Part shown: positions 44,101 through 55,800 of the stretch, in pieces
Layout of the letters: each line of letters starts with the position of its first letter
How positions within the stretch are numbered: the first letter of the stretch is position 1
From: Oscarella lobularis
Lineage: Eukaryota > Porifera > Homoscleromorpha > Homosclerophorida > Oscarellidae
DNA: 64,000 nucleotides
Assembly (NCBI RefSeq): GCF_947507565.1
Contig: NC_089177.1
Coordinates: 866,648 to 930,647 of the forward strand
Direction: 5' to 3'
The notes under the pieces: generated by a model
What the model saw: the letters and a program-made list of their open reading frames with translations, nothing else
What the model was told of the DNA's origin: nothing
Database searches by the model: none
Position numbers and translations under genes: made by a program

Positions 44101-45122
44101 ATCGTGTAAGGATATATGGGAGATCGTTTGGCCTGAGACAGAGCGTGTAAAACAGTAAAGACACGAGAAATAAAGCGTGTGTACCACGTAATGATGATGC
44201 TGATGGGGAGGCTTTAGACTCGATTTGCTAGGTGGAGACCGATGAGTTACACCTACAGTGCAAAACAATCAATCATAGTTGAAGATACGACGCATCTCTA
44301 CGCGAACTGTACCGCAATAGGAAGCGATTTCGTCACTAGCACTTTCAGACAAGAGATGAGACGATTCCTAGAGCACATTCTCTTCATACACTTACTCAGA
44401 GGGAAGCCTACAACATACCGCTCCATCACTGTCTGGTTGAATACTATAAGTTCTCTTCCCGTCGTGAATAATTCCGCTTGAAGAAAAAAGAGCACTTTCA
44501 GCCTGATCATAATACTCTTTTCTTTCTCCTTCTACTTGGTCCCTCCGCATGTGCTGATAACCACGTGGGAATCAGGTACGTCTCGCAGTCGACCCCGATA
44601 GTGGCAAGCCGAATATTCCTGTGGATATTAATTCTCGCGTGGGTCGTCACTGAATCAGGGATTTACGTGCCCGCGTTAGAACTTCGGTATTGCTCGCGTC
44701 GAAGTGACGCGTAACGAATCGGGACGAGAGGAAATCTCTAATTTGAAAAAAATGATTTTTGTTGTTTGCTATTTTTCATGGCCCTTTTTCTGCGAACTTG
44801 GACGATTCTTCGAGATCGAGTAGCCACGGGTTCGTTCCGTCGTTCTTATCGACGCGCAAAGTCAGATAACGATTCGATTCCTGCACGATTGCACGCGTTT
44901 GGGGAGCAAAGATCGAGTCATGCAGTTACCGATAAGTCAATATCGGGCGTTCGTCGATCGCGACCTTCTGCACGATGGACGTCGACTCGGAGACCTTAGA
45001 AATGCAGAGAGGAAGTCAACAGTCGCGAAAGGGAAAACGATGTGCGGATGACGGGACGCGGAAACCGACGTACCTGAAGCGAATTCGAGAGCGAGGAGAA
45101 GAAGGAGCGATGAACGAGGCAT
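41118..45122 (-). CDS. ADAM metalloprotease-disintegrin, copy 1 (tail truncated)
   Basis: Signal peptide from ATG 45122 (MPRSSLLLLLALEFAS); exon 2 44994-44930. The prodomain follows, including NRYLTLRVDKNDG. The catalytic exon near 43420-43480 encodes GVEVAGIMAHEMGHNFGMQHDE, a complete adamalysin zinc site HExxHNxGxxHD. Then CGNGFVESGEECDCGTVE and CCNPRTCTFNAG (disintegrin), LCRSAKGDCDLEEVCTG (Cys-rich start), and EGF-like pieces (CVCSDGFTSDDC type). The gene ends GNAGVVAGVVMTLVLLL then TGA (41118-41120), in the middle of the transmembrane helix that copy 4 completes. A deletion removed the rest and the Pro-rich tail, so this copy may be weakly anchored or secreted. Many exons are not individually resolved. 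Confidence 0.75.
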
Positions 45123-45206
45123 TGGTCGCTCTGGTCGCTCTGGCCGAATGGGAGTGTAGGAGTGAGTGTGGGTCTCCCCGTGATCAATTCCACCCAATCA
45201 AGCTCC

Positions 45207-45735
45207 TGTTCCTTCAGGATGTTCACGTAGGTGGCGCTTATTCAAATACCACAATTGTTATCTTTCATTGCTATCAGTGTGTAGGAGTTCTTGATCGGGC
45301 CAGTGATCGTAGATGCTTCCATACTGATGATAGTCGAAACGGACGTCACGTTGACGTAGATAGCTCGCTATACGCGAGCGCCGATCTCGGCGTTTTCAAA
45401 AATGAGATTTGCGTTCCTATAGAAGAGAACAGATAATCATAGATAAAGCCTTTGCTCTCCTTCTCTTTTCCGCCATCAGGTGAGGTCCATATATGCAAGT
45501 AAGCCATTGCTATACTGCCGTTCGTTCTAGAGTCCCTTGATCACTTCTGCTGAACTGCATTATGTGATCCTCGCCAAAAAAAGTCTTCCTTATGTAAGCA
45601 GGCTAATTAGATAGATTTTTACCGTATTGCCTATCTTGTGACTTTGTGGTCCATGGGCAGTGGCAAGTCGGCAGTCACGAATTTTCTTCCGAATTACATG
45701 CCATAATTATCCTTCAGCAAAGGAACGTTACGTTT
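45207..45735 (-). pseudogene. Cathepsin pseudogene 1
   Basis: Pieces match the cathepsin gene at 61782-63945 in order: 45207-45275 to its last exon, 45290-45430 to exon 7 and the end of exon 8, 45440-45530 to exon 6, and 45650-45710 to the ADLPPSMDW exon. The block containing the Asn of the active site and most of exon 6 with the catalytic Cys are missing. It sits between ADAM copy 1 and the ADAM tail fragment, mirroring the ADAM-cathepsin order at the right end of the window. Confidence 0.85.
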
Positions 45736-45807
45736 CAGCACATCAATAGTAATACCACAGGTGAGGTGCATACACATGCATGCGAAACGTGCGCCGGGCA
45801 AAGGTCT

Positions 45808-47126
45808 TCAAGCATTCACGGGTTTATTGTATACGTTATTAGGACGAAGAGGAACAGGTGGACGAGGACGAGCAGGCGGTCTCGAGGAGGGAGGCGGGGG
45901 AGGCGGCTTCGCCGGCGGCGCTCGCGCAGCGGATTTTCCATTATTCGACGGCGCTCGCCTGCAAAGAAAAATGAGCAACGTCTCAGTATTTGATAGACTC
46001 GTTATTACTGTGATAAATTGTACGACGACGAGGCCCCGTCGCCTTTCTCGAGGCAGCCGGGTCGCAAGGACGGACACGGACGAAAGAACGTGTTCGGATA
46101 GAAGTAAACGAGAACGAGTAGAATTAGGAGTAGAAGGATGAGCGTCACGACGACGCCTGCAATGACGCCAGCATTGCCGCCGCCTAAATTATTAAAAAAA
46201 CTTCGACCTCTAATGTGAGCGCGCACTTGGCTGCTGACCTAATTTGCCGCTGCAATCGTCTGACGTGAAGCCGTCGGAGCAGACGCAAGTGCCGGCGCTG
46301 GAGCAGATCTAAGCGAATTTCGGTACACAGACGACCCGGTCAAACGTCGCTACGCCTACCCCGTTGTTGGAGCACAACTGACCGGCGTCGTCGCGAGGAC
46401 ATTGCGCGCTTGCAGTCGGAACGTCTACGCATTTGTTTAGGATGCAGATCTATGGAAAGAACGAACCGAAGGACCGTCAGCAGGAAACAAAGCCGAGGAT
46501 AGGAGAGCGGCTACTAACCATTCCGTTGCCGCACGTCGTCCCGTCTCCAACCAAACCGGGATCTCTTTCATCGTCCTCAACAGTAACTGAAACGCTTCTA
46601 CGAAGTCAATACAAATGTCGTATGACTTCAATTCAACGCATTGGCACGTCCTCACCGGCAGGTTTCACTGCCTACCCGGTACGTGGCCGACCTCCAAGCA
46701 CGAGATACCGTTGGCCTGTCAAGCGGTGACAGGCACTGAAGCTTACCGCACATAACGTTTCTATATAGCGTATAGATCAGCACAGGCACCTACTGATAAC
46801 TAACGCTTCTTCGCAAGGAATGTATCCGTCGGTTGGATTTCCACCGCAGTGGCCATAGAACTTGCCATCTAGATTGGCCCTGTAGCATCGACTTGAGCCA
46901 GTCACCGCATCTGTACACAAATACAAACCATGACCAGACACAGGTACAACATCCAAGTAGAGCATAAATAAGTAAACCCTTTCTATGTACATTAATTCGC
47001 GTCTAACGTCGTCATTTCGTACCTGGCCCCCAAAAACCTCGGCACTGCGCGGTTCGTGTATTGCATACTCCACGATAGCAAATACCCGTCTAAAATATGT
47101 CTGTCCTTGTGAGAAATTTTTACTTA
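45808..47126 (-). pseudogene. ADAM tail fragment (copy 2)
   Basis: Corresponds to 57634-58944 of ADAM copy 4: part of the Cys-rich region, EGF-like exons, transmembrane helix (AGVIAGVVVTLILLLLILLVL) and the Pro-rich cytoplasmic exon ending NNVYNKPVNA. Everything upstream (signal, prodomain, protease, disintegrin) is absent, because the duplication breakpoint at 47127 cuts the gene. No start is evident, so it is most likely non-functional. Confidence 0.85.
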
Positions 47127-47127
47127 T

Positions 47128-48041
47128 CCCGGAGCCAACTGAAGAATTTGCTACAACTCAAATCCCGACTACGGAAGCCGTTACAACTCAGGCACCAACT
47201 ACGACCGAAGCTATCACTACTACGGCATCGACTACAGAAGCCGTTACAACTCAGGCGCTAACTACGGAGGCCGTTACAACTCAGGCTCCTACTACAGAGG
47301 CTGTCACAACTCAGGCACCGACTACAGAAGCTATTACTACTCCGGCTCCGACTACAGAAGCCCTTACGACTCAGGCGCTAACTACGGAAGCCGTTACAAC
47401 TCAGGCTCCGACTACGGAAGCTGTTCCAACTACAGAAGCCGTCAAAACTGTCCCACCAACGACGAGAACGTTACACCCCACCTGCTACCCATTCTATTCA
47501 AACGAGGGAAAGAAGACGGGAAGGCGTAGACGAACTCCTTTCAGTAGACGGACTTCTGAGCTGGTTCTCACGATTCGTAATAAGGGTGAGAAAAACGTTG
47601 TGATATCCACAGTCATAGCTGGTCCGTTTACTCATTATATCAACCAAAGGTGGCTACATTCGCTTTGATTTGAGCTCAACCGGTAACGGCATAGCTTATA
47701 GCATTACTGCTTCCGCAACCTGTCTTGAGCCACCAAACGAACTAGACCCTATCGGCCGCCCCGATTCAAGTGGTCGAATTGACGAAAATTTTGGAGTGAC
47801 ATCTGAGACGTTTTCTACCCGAGGAGAATATTGTCTAAATCTGATTGACAGAGTCAATTGCGACGACGAGGGAAACGAAGAAGGTTATTCGGTGAATCTG
47901 ATTTTTTTCTGTCGTATCTGAATCTGACGTCGTCGAAGAAATAGTTCTAACTCCCAACGGAATCACAGAACGGGACGGTTGTGAAGGTAGGTCAATATGT
48001 TTTAGTATAAAGACTAACTGCTACGGTGTCTTTAACTCGTA
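47128..48041 (+). pseudogene. Broken copy of the mucin-like last exon
   Basis: Copy of 36452-37562: about 10 TTEAVTTQAP-type repeats (fewer than the 18 or so of the parent) and the C-terminal domain. A 5-bp deletion near 47634 (GTTTACTCATTATATC against GTTTACTCAAGCTGCTATATC) shifts the frame, and an extra T in the run near 47905 shifts it again. All sushi exons are missing because the duplication began inside this exon. Upstream sequence is antisense ADAM. Confidence 0.9.
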
Positions 48042-48826
48042 GTCGTTCTGAATGAGTAAGGCTTCGAAGAAACTTGCAGTCGAAGTCAGTCTGAGTGCGG
48101 GAGAGGAGAGGAGAACATTTAGTCCTATTGTTTTTCGTCTGAATCACCGTGAAAAGTCTGTAGCAGTCGGCCTCACCGTTGATGTGTAGGTTTAGGAATA
48201 AATCTACTACTTCGGAGTGGTGGGGAGTTTTAGCCTTTAGACTACTATGCACGCTCAGAATCGATTCTGATGTCGGAAGATTGATTTTCCCTTACACACT
48301 GACTGCAAAAGGCATCGCATCTAACGCTGACGCTCGTGTGACAACGACCGACCGTCGCCGAGGGGTTCCATCATGTGCCAGTGCGGTCTACGTTCTAGCT
48401 AGCCTTTGAGAGAGAATTCTAATGACCAAGCTAAGTCCGGAATCGCAAGAAGGGATAAAGGAATAGGCTAGCCGCTGTTCCGGCGAGAGTTGAAGGGACG
48501 ATTTACACAAGGAGGCCCCCCACTAGACACTAGAGCAATTCCTACCTCTTTCGACTGTGAGGTCCAACCGTTTCGGCCTTTGGCCCAATCGACGTGGCGA
48601 GAAGAATTCCGTACTTGCAGTAGATACCCGGATTGTACACATCCATAAACCATAGATGCATAAACATAACGTGTTTAGTGATGAGAAACTTGCAAACACA
48701 GGGTCTTACAAGACACAGATTCAGACCACGATAGCCTAGGTGTGCTCAGACATACAAGAACAAACAACAAACACAGATCAGAGACGCAATGGCTCTCAAA
48801 TTGTCAACTCCATCACTCATTCCCTT

Positions 48827-50562
48827 CTAGTCAATGAGGTTTTCTGTAAAAGAGAACATTTATGATTAGCTGGGAAGTAAAGAGATCGCGTTTTGAAAAA
48901 CCGTACTCAAGCATTTCACGTACAAATTACATCCTCTTCCACTGTGTATCAGAGCACAGTTGATGGAACACGTTCTGCTGTTAACGTCAGCAAGACCAGA
49001 CACGCCTTTCTTGTACCAGTAGGTATGAGTGTTACAGGAGAGCAAGGAAGTGCCAGTGGGGCAGGTGTATGACAGAGTACCCGTTGAAAAGCCACTTGTT
49101 GGAAGCTTGATACGAGAGATGCTGACAGAGTTCAGACCATATTTCACACACGTTGCCACAGCCTGAAAAAAAGAGGTACTAATAACTAGTACAGAAATAG
49201 AATATCACTTGCCTGCACTCGCTTTCTCAAATGAGACGTATAAGCCGTGCACCAAGTGTCTCCCATTATGACTCCATCACACTCGACAATGCTGCAACGA
49301 CATGATGCCACTATAAAGCCGGATGGACACTGAGCCTTTGAAGGGCTGTCGTCGCACGCCTCAGACAGCGGTCCCATGATTATCTCTGTGCTTGACGCAA
49401 TGTTGACCGAAGGCAAAGAGTCAATTCGTTCTAAAAGAGAAAATTTGTGATTAGCTGGGAAGTAAAGAGATCGCGTTTTGAAAAACCGTACTCAGGCATT
49501 TCACGTACAAACTACATCCTCTTCCACTGTGTATCAGAGCACAGTTGATGGAACACGTTCTGCTGTTAGTGTCAGCAAGACCAGACACGCCTTTTTTGTA
49601 CCAGTAGGTATGAGTGTTACAGGAGAGCAAAGAAGTGCCAGTGGGGCAAGTGTATGACAGAGTACTCTTTGAAAAGCCACTTGTTGGAAGCTTGATACGA
49701 GAGATGCTGACAGAGTTCAGACCATATTTCACACACGTTGCCAAAGCCTGAAAAAAAAGAAGTACTAATAACTAGCACAGAGATAGAATATCACTTGCCT
49801 GCACTCGCTTTCTCAAATAAGACGTATAAGCCGTGCACCAAGTGTCTCCCATTATGACTCCATCACACTCGACAATGCTGCAACGACATGATGCCACTAT
49901 AAAGCCGGATGGGCACTGAGCCTTTGAAGGGCTGTCGTCGCGCGCCTCAGACAGCGGTCCCATGATTATCTCTGTGCTTGGCGCAATGCTGACCGAAGGC
50001 AAAGAGTCAATTCGTTCTAAAACAGACAAAGTAGATTGTCAGAACTTTAGATTTTATAAAACGATCTTACTGAAGCACGCGGTGTAGAGAACGCAGGCTT
50101 TTGTTGTTGTTTTGCAGTCAAAAGAGCATTTGTTCCCCGATGTCGTGGCGAGACCAAAACTTGGTGTCCTATACCAGTACGTGTGAGTGTTGCACGTAAG
50201 AAGACGGTAGCCTTCGGGACACGTGAACGAATTGACTCTGGCTGGCACGTTGTACGAGGTTGCTGGAGTGCGAGTGTATATGAAATCAACGCTGCCGTCT
50301 TTGTACTTAGTGCAGACGGCAACTGCCTAAATGTGTTTGATAAATCTGTGAAAAATTGTGCGATGTTAGATCCGGCATACCGTGACACTCCCACTTAGAT
50401 ATGAAGCATAGGCGCGGCACACTGTCGAGCTCACGATAACACCATCACAATTTGCAACGCTACAGCGGCAATTCGAGATGACAAATCCAGAAGGGCAGAT
50501 GGCTATAGAAACGGAATCGTCTTTTGCTGCAGACGGAGAACCTCGAACTTCTTTGACAGCTT
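48827..50562 (-). CDS. Module protein copy lacking its signal-peptide exon
   Basis: Second copy of 38382-40110: module 1 begins at 50562 (EAVKEVRGSPSAAKDDS), modules 2 and 3 follow with the same exon sizes and the same GC donors, ending with TAG 48827-48829. Coding identity is very high and I see no stop inside the modules. The signal exon and first donor were removed by a ~520-bp deletion that also removed the membrane end of ADAM copy 3. It may be a pseudogene or be expressed as the 3' part of an ADAM copy 3 transcript, which lies directly upstream on the same strand. Confidence 0.6.
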
Positions 50563-50832
50563 CTGAAATGGGCAATTTTGGGGTTAGACTGAGACAAATA
50601 TGCACGACTTGAGGGGAGGGGGGCTACGCCTTTCCGGAGAAGAAGTGAGGAAGACGTTAGGACAAACATATCCGGCTCTTCGAGTCACGGCCCTTATTAG
50701 AACTGTGACTGTAGGAAGAGCTCGTGTCTGTGGACTAAGCTTTGCCTCATACCAACAATTCCAGCTTGGCCATCCAGTGATAGAATTTCCTCGGCGATTT
50801 CTTTCGTAGAAAGAAAAACGTTGCCAGCATTG

Positions 50833-53800
50833 CCGCCGCCGCCGCTACCGCCTGAATTATTGACAATTCAACCTTATACTAATATGAACTCACGTAGATG
50901 CTGAATGTCTGCTGCAATCGTCTGATGTGAAGCCGTCCGAGCAGACGCAAGTGCCGGCACTGGAGCAGATCTAAGCAACGTTCGGTACAAAAACGATCAA
51001 ACGTTGCTCTGTCTAGCTATACCCCGTTGTTGGAGCACAACCGACCGGCGTCGTCTTCAGGACATGGCACGCTTGTAGTCGGAACATCTACGCACCAACG
51101 TGTGTTTGCAATGCAGATCTGCGCGCACGTACAATACCGAATAGCTGTTGACCTGATTTTCTGCTACAATCGTCCAACTCGAAGCCGCCGGAGCAAATGC
51201 AAGTGCCGGCACTAGAGCAGATCTAAGAAACGTTCGGTACAGAGATGGCACGGCCAAATTTCCCTATACGCCTACTCCGTTGCTGGAGCACACACGACCG
51301 GCGTCGTCTTGAGGACATTGCGCGCTGGCAGTCGGAACGTCTACGCATTTGTTTAGGATGCAGATCTATGGAAAGAACGAACCGAAGGACCGTCAGCAGG
51401 AAACAAAGCCGAGGATAGGAGAGCGGCTACTAACCATTCCGTTGCCGCACGTCGTCCCGTCTCCAACCAAACCGGGATCTCTTTCATCGTCCTCAACAGT
51501 AACTGAAACGCTTCTACGAAGTCAATACAAATGTCGTATGACTTCAATTCAACGCATTGGCACGTCCTCACCGGCAGGTTTCACTGCCTATCCGGTACGA
51601 GGCCGACCTCCAAGCACGAGATACCGTTGGCTTCTCAAGCGGTGACAGGCACTGAAGCTTACCGCACATAACGTTTCTATATAGCGTATAGAAATCAGCA
51701 CAGGCACCCACTGATAACTAACGCTTCTTCGCAAGGAATGTATCCGTCGGTTGGATTTCCACCGCAGTGGCCATAGAACCTGCCATCTAGATTGGTCCTG
51801 TAGCATCTACTTGAGCCAGTCACCGCATCTGTACACAAATACAAACAATGACCAGACACAGGTACAACATCCAAGTAGAGCATAAATAAGTAAACCCTTT
51901 CTATGTACATTTATCAAATTCGCGTCTAACGTCGTCATTTCGTACCTGGCCCCCAAAAATCTCGGCACTGCACGGTTCGTGTGTTGCATACTCCACGATA
52001 GCAAATACCCATCTAAAAATATGTCTATCCTTGTGAGAAATTTTCACCTGCCAAACTCTCACGTCATTCTCATCGACTCCCGTACAGTTCGTTCCATCGT
52101 ATTTGTAGAGATTGGTCGGACAACGAGCGCTTACGCCTGTGCAAACTTCCTCCAGATCACAGTCACCCTTTGCCGACCGACACAGCGTTCCTACTGCAGA
52201 AAACTAAAAGAAGCGCAGTTGACAGTGAACGAGAAGAAGAAAGGAAAACGATAATCTCTCACCTGACAGTTCTCGCAACAGGCATCGTCCGCATCGCTGC
52301 ACACCGCGCCGGCGTTGAATGTACACGTGCGTGGATTGCAGCACATATCATTGGCTTGGGCACATTCCTAATTGAATACTCATCCGGCATGGAAAAGGAT
52401 CAACGTTTGCTCCCAAACCTCGACGGTTCCGCAGTCGCACCATTCATCTGACTCAACAAAGCCGTTGCCACACACAACCGGACCCTCCATCTATACAGTA
52501 TAAACGCTCTCTTTTCTTAGATATTGAATTCGTAGACACGTTTATCTAACCTTCTCTGGTAGATTGGTAAGACAAGATCCTTGACCTTCATCTAGAGTCA
52601 GTTTCAGCGTAGCTCGACTACACTCAGAAAACGTGAAATTTCTCTCTCTTCTAAAAAGATCAATGAAACAACAAGAGTAAGCCAATAAGTTTAGATTGTC
52701 CTTCAATAATTTACCCGGACAGGATCGCCGACATGACACAGCCGTAAGGATCACTACATTCGCAGTTCAAGACTAGAGTAAGAGAAGACGCTATTACATG
52801 CCATCAAAAATAGTACAGATTAAAGCATTACTATCCTCGTCGTGCTGCATGCCAAAATTGTGCCCCATCTCGTGAGCCATAATACCAGCCACGTCAGCCC
52901 CAATCAGGCTATACACCTTCAGTAAAAAACCGTTTGCTTTAGAGGATTTATAGTGGACTGCGCAAATAACCTCTACAACGGCTGCTGAAGTCCGACCCTG
53001 GCAGATTGTCTTGACGTTGGCTAATCCCTTTATAGTGCCGGTGAAATCGATTCCCCTGTGTTGAAAGATTTTCACTGGTACCTCTCCTTCCCATAAATGT
53101 GTCGAGGATCGTGTCATTACGTTAATAGTTGCGTGTTGTCCGACTTGAACAGAGGATCTTTCTGCAACGTGTCCCCATTGTACGTTACGAAGTTTTTAAG
53201 CGTCGTCTTGAAGTCGCTCAGAACGACGGCTTGGTTGCCATTTGACCAGACTTCGATCGCAATGAGAACGACGCGAACGCCTTGGTCGGAGCGCTTATAG
53301 ATCTAAGTTTCAGAGGGAAAGAGAATGACGATAGAGGGGAGCCACTTGAATCTCTAAGGAGCGTACGGCGCTTATGACGTTTGCAAATCGCAGAAGAATC
53401 GTTTGCAATTCTGTGACGTTCTCCTTTACGTTTTTGTACTAAAGGAGCCCAAATCGACTCGCCAAAAATCAATAAGGAGACGTTCGATTTCTTTACAAGA
53501 TCTATGTCGGCGACAAACGTCACTTCAACCGTGTAAGGATATATGGGAGATCGTTTGGCCTGAGACAGAGCGTGTATAAAACATTTGGCTGGCGTAAAGA
53601 CACGAGAAACAAGACGTGTGTACCACGTAATGATGATGCTGATTGGGAGGCTTAAGACTCGGGAAAGACTGATGATTGACACCTACAGTGCAAAAAAAAT
53701 CAATCATAGGGGAAGATACAACGCATCTCTATGCGAACTGTACCGCAATGGGAAGCGATTTCGTCACTGGCACTTTCAGACAAGAGATGAGACGATTCCT

Positions 53801-55499
53801 AAAGCACATTCTCTTCATACACCTACTCAGAGGGAAGCCTACGACATACCGCTCCATCATTGTCTGGTTGAATATTATAAGTTCTCTTCCCGTCGTGAAT
53901 AATTCCGCTGGAAAAAAGAGAGCACATAACATCCAATATGATCTCTACTCTTTCCCCTCCTTTCTCCCCCTACTTGATGCCTCCGCATGTGCTGATAACC
54001 ACGTGGGAATCAGGTGCATCTCGCAGTCGACCCCGATAATGGCAAGCCGGATATTCCTGTGGATATAAATTCTCGCGTGGGTCGTCACTGAATCAGGGAT
54101 TTACGTGCCCGCGTTAGAACTTCGGTATTGCTCGCGTCGAAGTGACGCGTAACGAATCGGGACGAGAGGAAATCTCTAATTTGAAAAAAATGATTTTGTT
54201 GTTGCTATTTTTTTATGGCTCTTCTTCTGCGAACTTGGACGATTCTTCGAGATCGAGTAGCCACGGGTTCGTTCCGTCGTTCTTATCGACGCGCAAAGTC
54301 AGATAACGATTCGATTCCTGCACGATTGCACGCGTCACTGATTTGTGTACGGAACGTGAACGGATCGTCCAACAGATTACAAGCAGTAGATGCTTAAGGA
54401 CGGCGCGAAGTAACTAAACTGGTTTTTTAGCAATGCAGTAACGAACGGCGAGGCGACGACGGTCTTTTCGGCCCACTTTCCGCGGTCGAGGTAAGCCATA
54501 CAGCGTCCGGCTTAATTCCGCTCTACAGCGTCGCTAAGAGGCTACCGGCTCGAAAAGTGCTTCTTTCGTTCTAGATAGCACGTTTCGAGGGACCCGTGAC
54601 GTTATTCGGCACGAATATACGATGCGAAAAGCAACGGTATGACCTTGGGAGCCACTTTTGGCGTATTATCTGTAGGTAAATGCATTGCTGTGGCAGCTAG
54701 AAAGGTCGACATGCAGGGATCACTGGGCCAGTGACCGGAAAAGTAAGATGGGCAGGGTGGGGAAGACTAATTCTTTTTTTTCTTTAGCATTTCCATTTTT
54801 CGTAGAGGTAAGCAGCGTACTCTAGTTTAGGTTAGGATTTTTTACAGTGCATCCCTGTTTTTTTATAGTGTTAGGATTTTTTATAGTGCACGAAGAATTA
54901 GGATTTTTAGTCGCTATGGCTGTAAATAGTAATTTGTAAATAATAAAAATATATAATTATTTGAAAAGGTGCTCGCGTGATGCCAATTAGGGCGGATTCC
55001 AGAGGCACGCTCCTAAAAACGTGCCCAGGTAATTGGTTAATAAGGGGCGGGCTTTCGTTGCAATGTTCTGCAACGTTGCGTGTCAAAACTGACACGTACG
55101 TTGCTTGCAAACGTGTCATACGTTGCCTGCAACGTGTCATACGTTGCCTGCAACGTGTCATACGTTGCCTGCAACGTGTCATACGTTGCCTGCAACGTGT
55201 CATACGGCCATGATTTCAAACGGTTTGGGGAGGCGACGTGATGCATATGTCGCGAAGGATCGCGTCGTGCACTTACCGATTCGACGTCAACATCAGGCGT
55301 TCGTCGATCGCGACCTTCTGCACGATGGACGTCGACTCGGAGACCTTACAAATGCAGAGAGGAAGTTAATTTTCCTGTGAAATCTCTCAACAGTGGCGAA
55401 AGGGAAAACGATGTGCGGATGACGGGACGCGGAAACCGACGTACCTGAAGCGAATTCGAGAGCGAGGAGAAGAAGAAGGAGGAGCGATGAACGAGGCAT
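50833..55499 (-). CDS. ADAM metalloprotease-disintegrin, copy 3 (membrane end deleted)
   Basis: Signal peptide from ATG 55499 (MPRSSLLLLLLLALEFAS); exon 2 near 55354-55290 with a good GTAAGTG donor. Intron 2 is swollen by an ~880-bp insertion (54336-55212), but the acceptor at 54327 (CGTGCAG) is kept. The catalytic exon encodes GADVAGIMAHEMGHNFGMQHDE (about 52830-52900). Disintegrin, Cys-rich and EGF-like exons follow. The 3' end reads NNSGGSGGGGNAG and then runs into sequence belonging to intron 1 of the module protein gene, so the transmembrane helix and tail are gone. Functional status uncertain. Confidence 0.65.
54336..55212. mobile_element. Insertion in ADAM copy 3 intron 2
   Basis: Compared with copies 1 and 4, which are continuous here (GCACGCG then TTTGGGGAG or TTCGGGGAG), copy 3 has ~880 extra bp. 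The insert has no coding frame I recognise. Its right end carries a 21-bp tandem repeat. No clear terminal inverted repeats were found. It may be a non-autonomous element of unknown class. Confidence 0.65.
55097..55206. repeat. 21-bp tandem repeat, each unit a palindrome
   Basis: The unit GTCATACGTTGCCTGCAACG(T) occurs four times after a diverged first copy (ACGTTGCTTGCAAACGT). Within each unit ACGTTGC-CT-GCAACGT is a perfect inverted repeat, so single strands could form a row of small hairpins. Confidence 0.95.
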
Positions 55500-55800
55500 T
55501 GGTCGCTCTGGCAGAATGGGAGTGAGTGTGGGTCTCCCCGTGATCAATTCCCACCCAATCCAAGTTCGTGTTCCTTCAGGATCATGTTTACGTAGGTGGC
55601 GCTTATTCAAATACCACAATTGTTATCTTTCATTGCTATCAGTGTGTAGGAGTTCTTGATGGGCCAGTGACAGTAGATGCTTCCATACTGATGATAGTCG
55701 AAACGGACGTCACGCTGACGTAGATAGCTCGCTATACGCGAGCGCCGATCTCGGCGTTTTCAAAAATGAGATTTGCCTTCCTATCGAAGAAAACAGATAA

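Larger units (their letters stand above)
36452..47127. repeat. Tandem segmental duplication, unit 1 (~10.7 kb)
   Basis: Everything from the mucin repeat region through the tail half of an ADAM recurs in the same order and orientation from 47128 to about 58945. Offsets are 10676 at the mucin, 10450 at the module protein, 9423-9449 across ADAM, and 11826 at the ADAM tail. They change at the deletion, intron insertion and Helitron described separately. The breakpoint is visible at 47127/47128, where ADAM sequence (GTGAGAAATTTT) changes abruptly to mucin-gene sequence (CCCGGAGC). Confidence 0.92.

Noticed and set aside
46985-47668. 227-codon plus-strand gene spanning ADAM and mucin sequence
   Set aside because: Its first 45 codons are antisense ADAM and it crosses the duplication breakpoint; the mucin part is frameshifted.
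54336-55212. Insertion inactivating ADAM copy 3
   Set aside because: It falls within intron 2; both flanking splice sites are kept, so inactivation is not shown by it.
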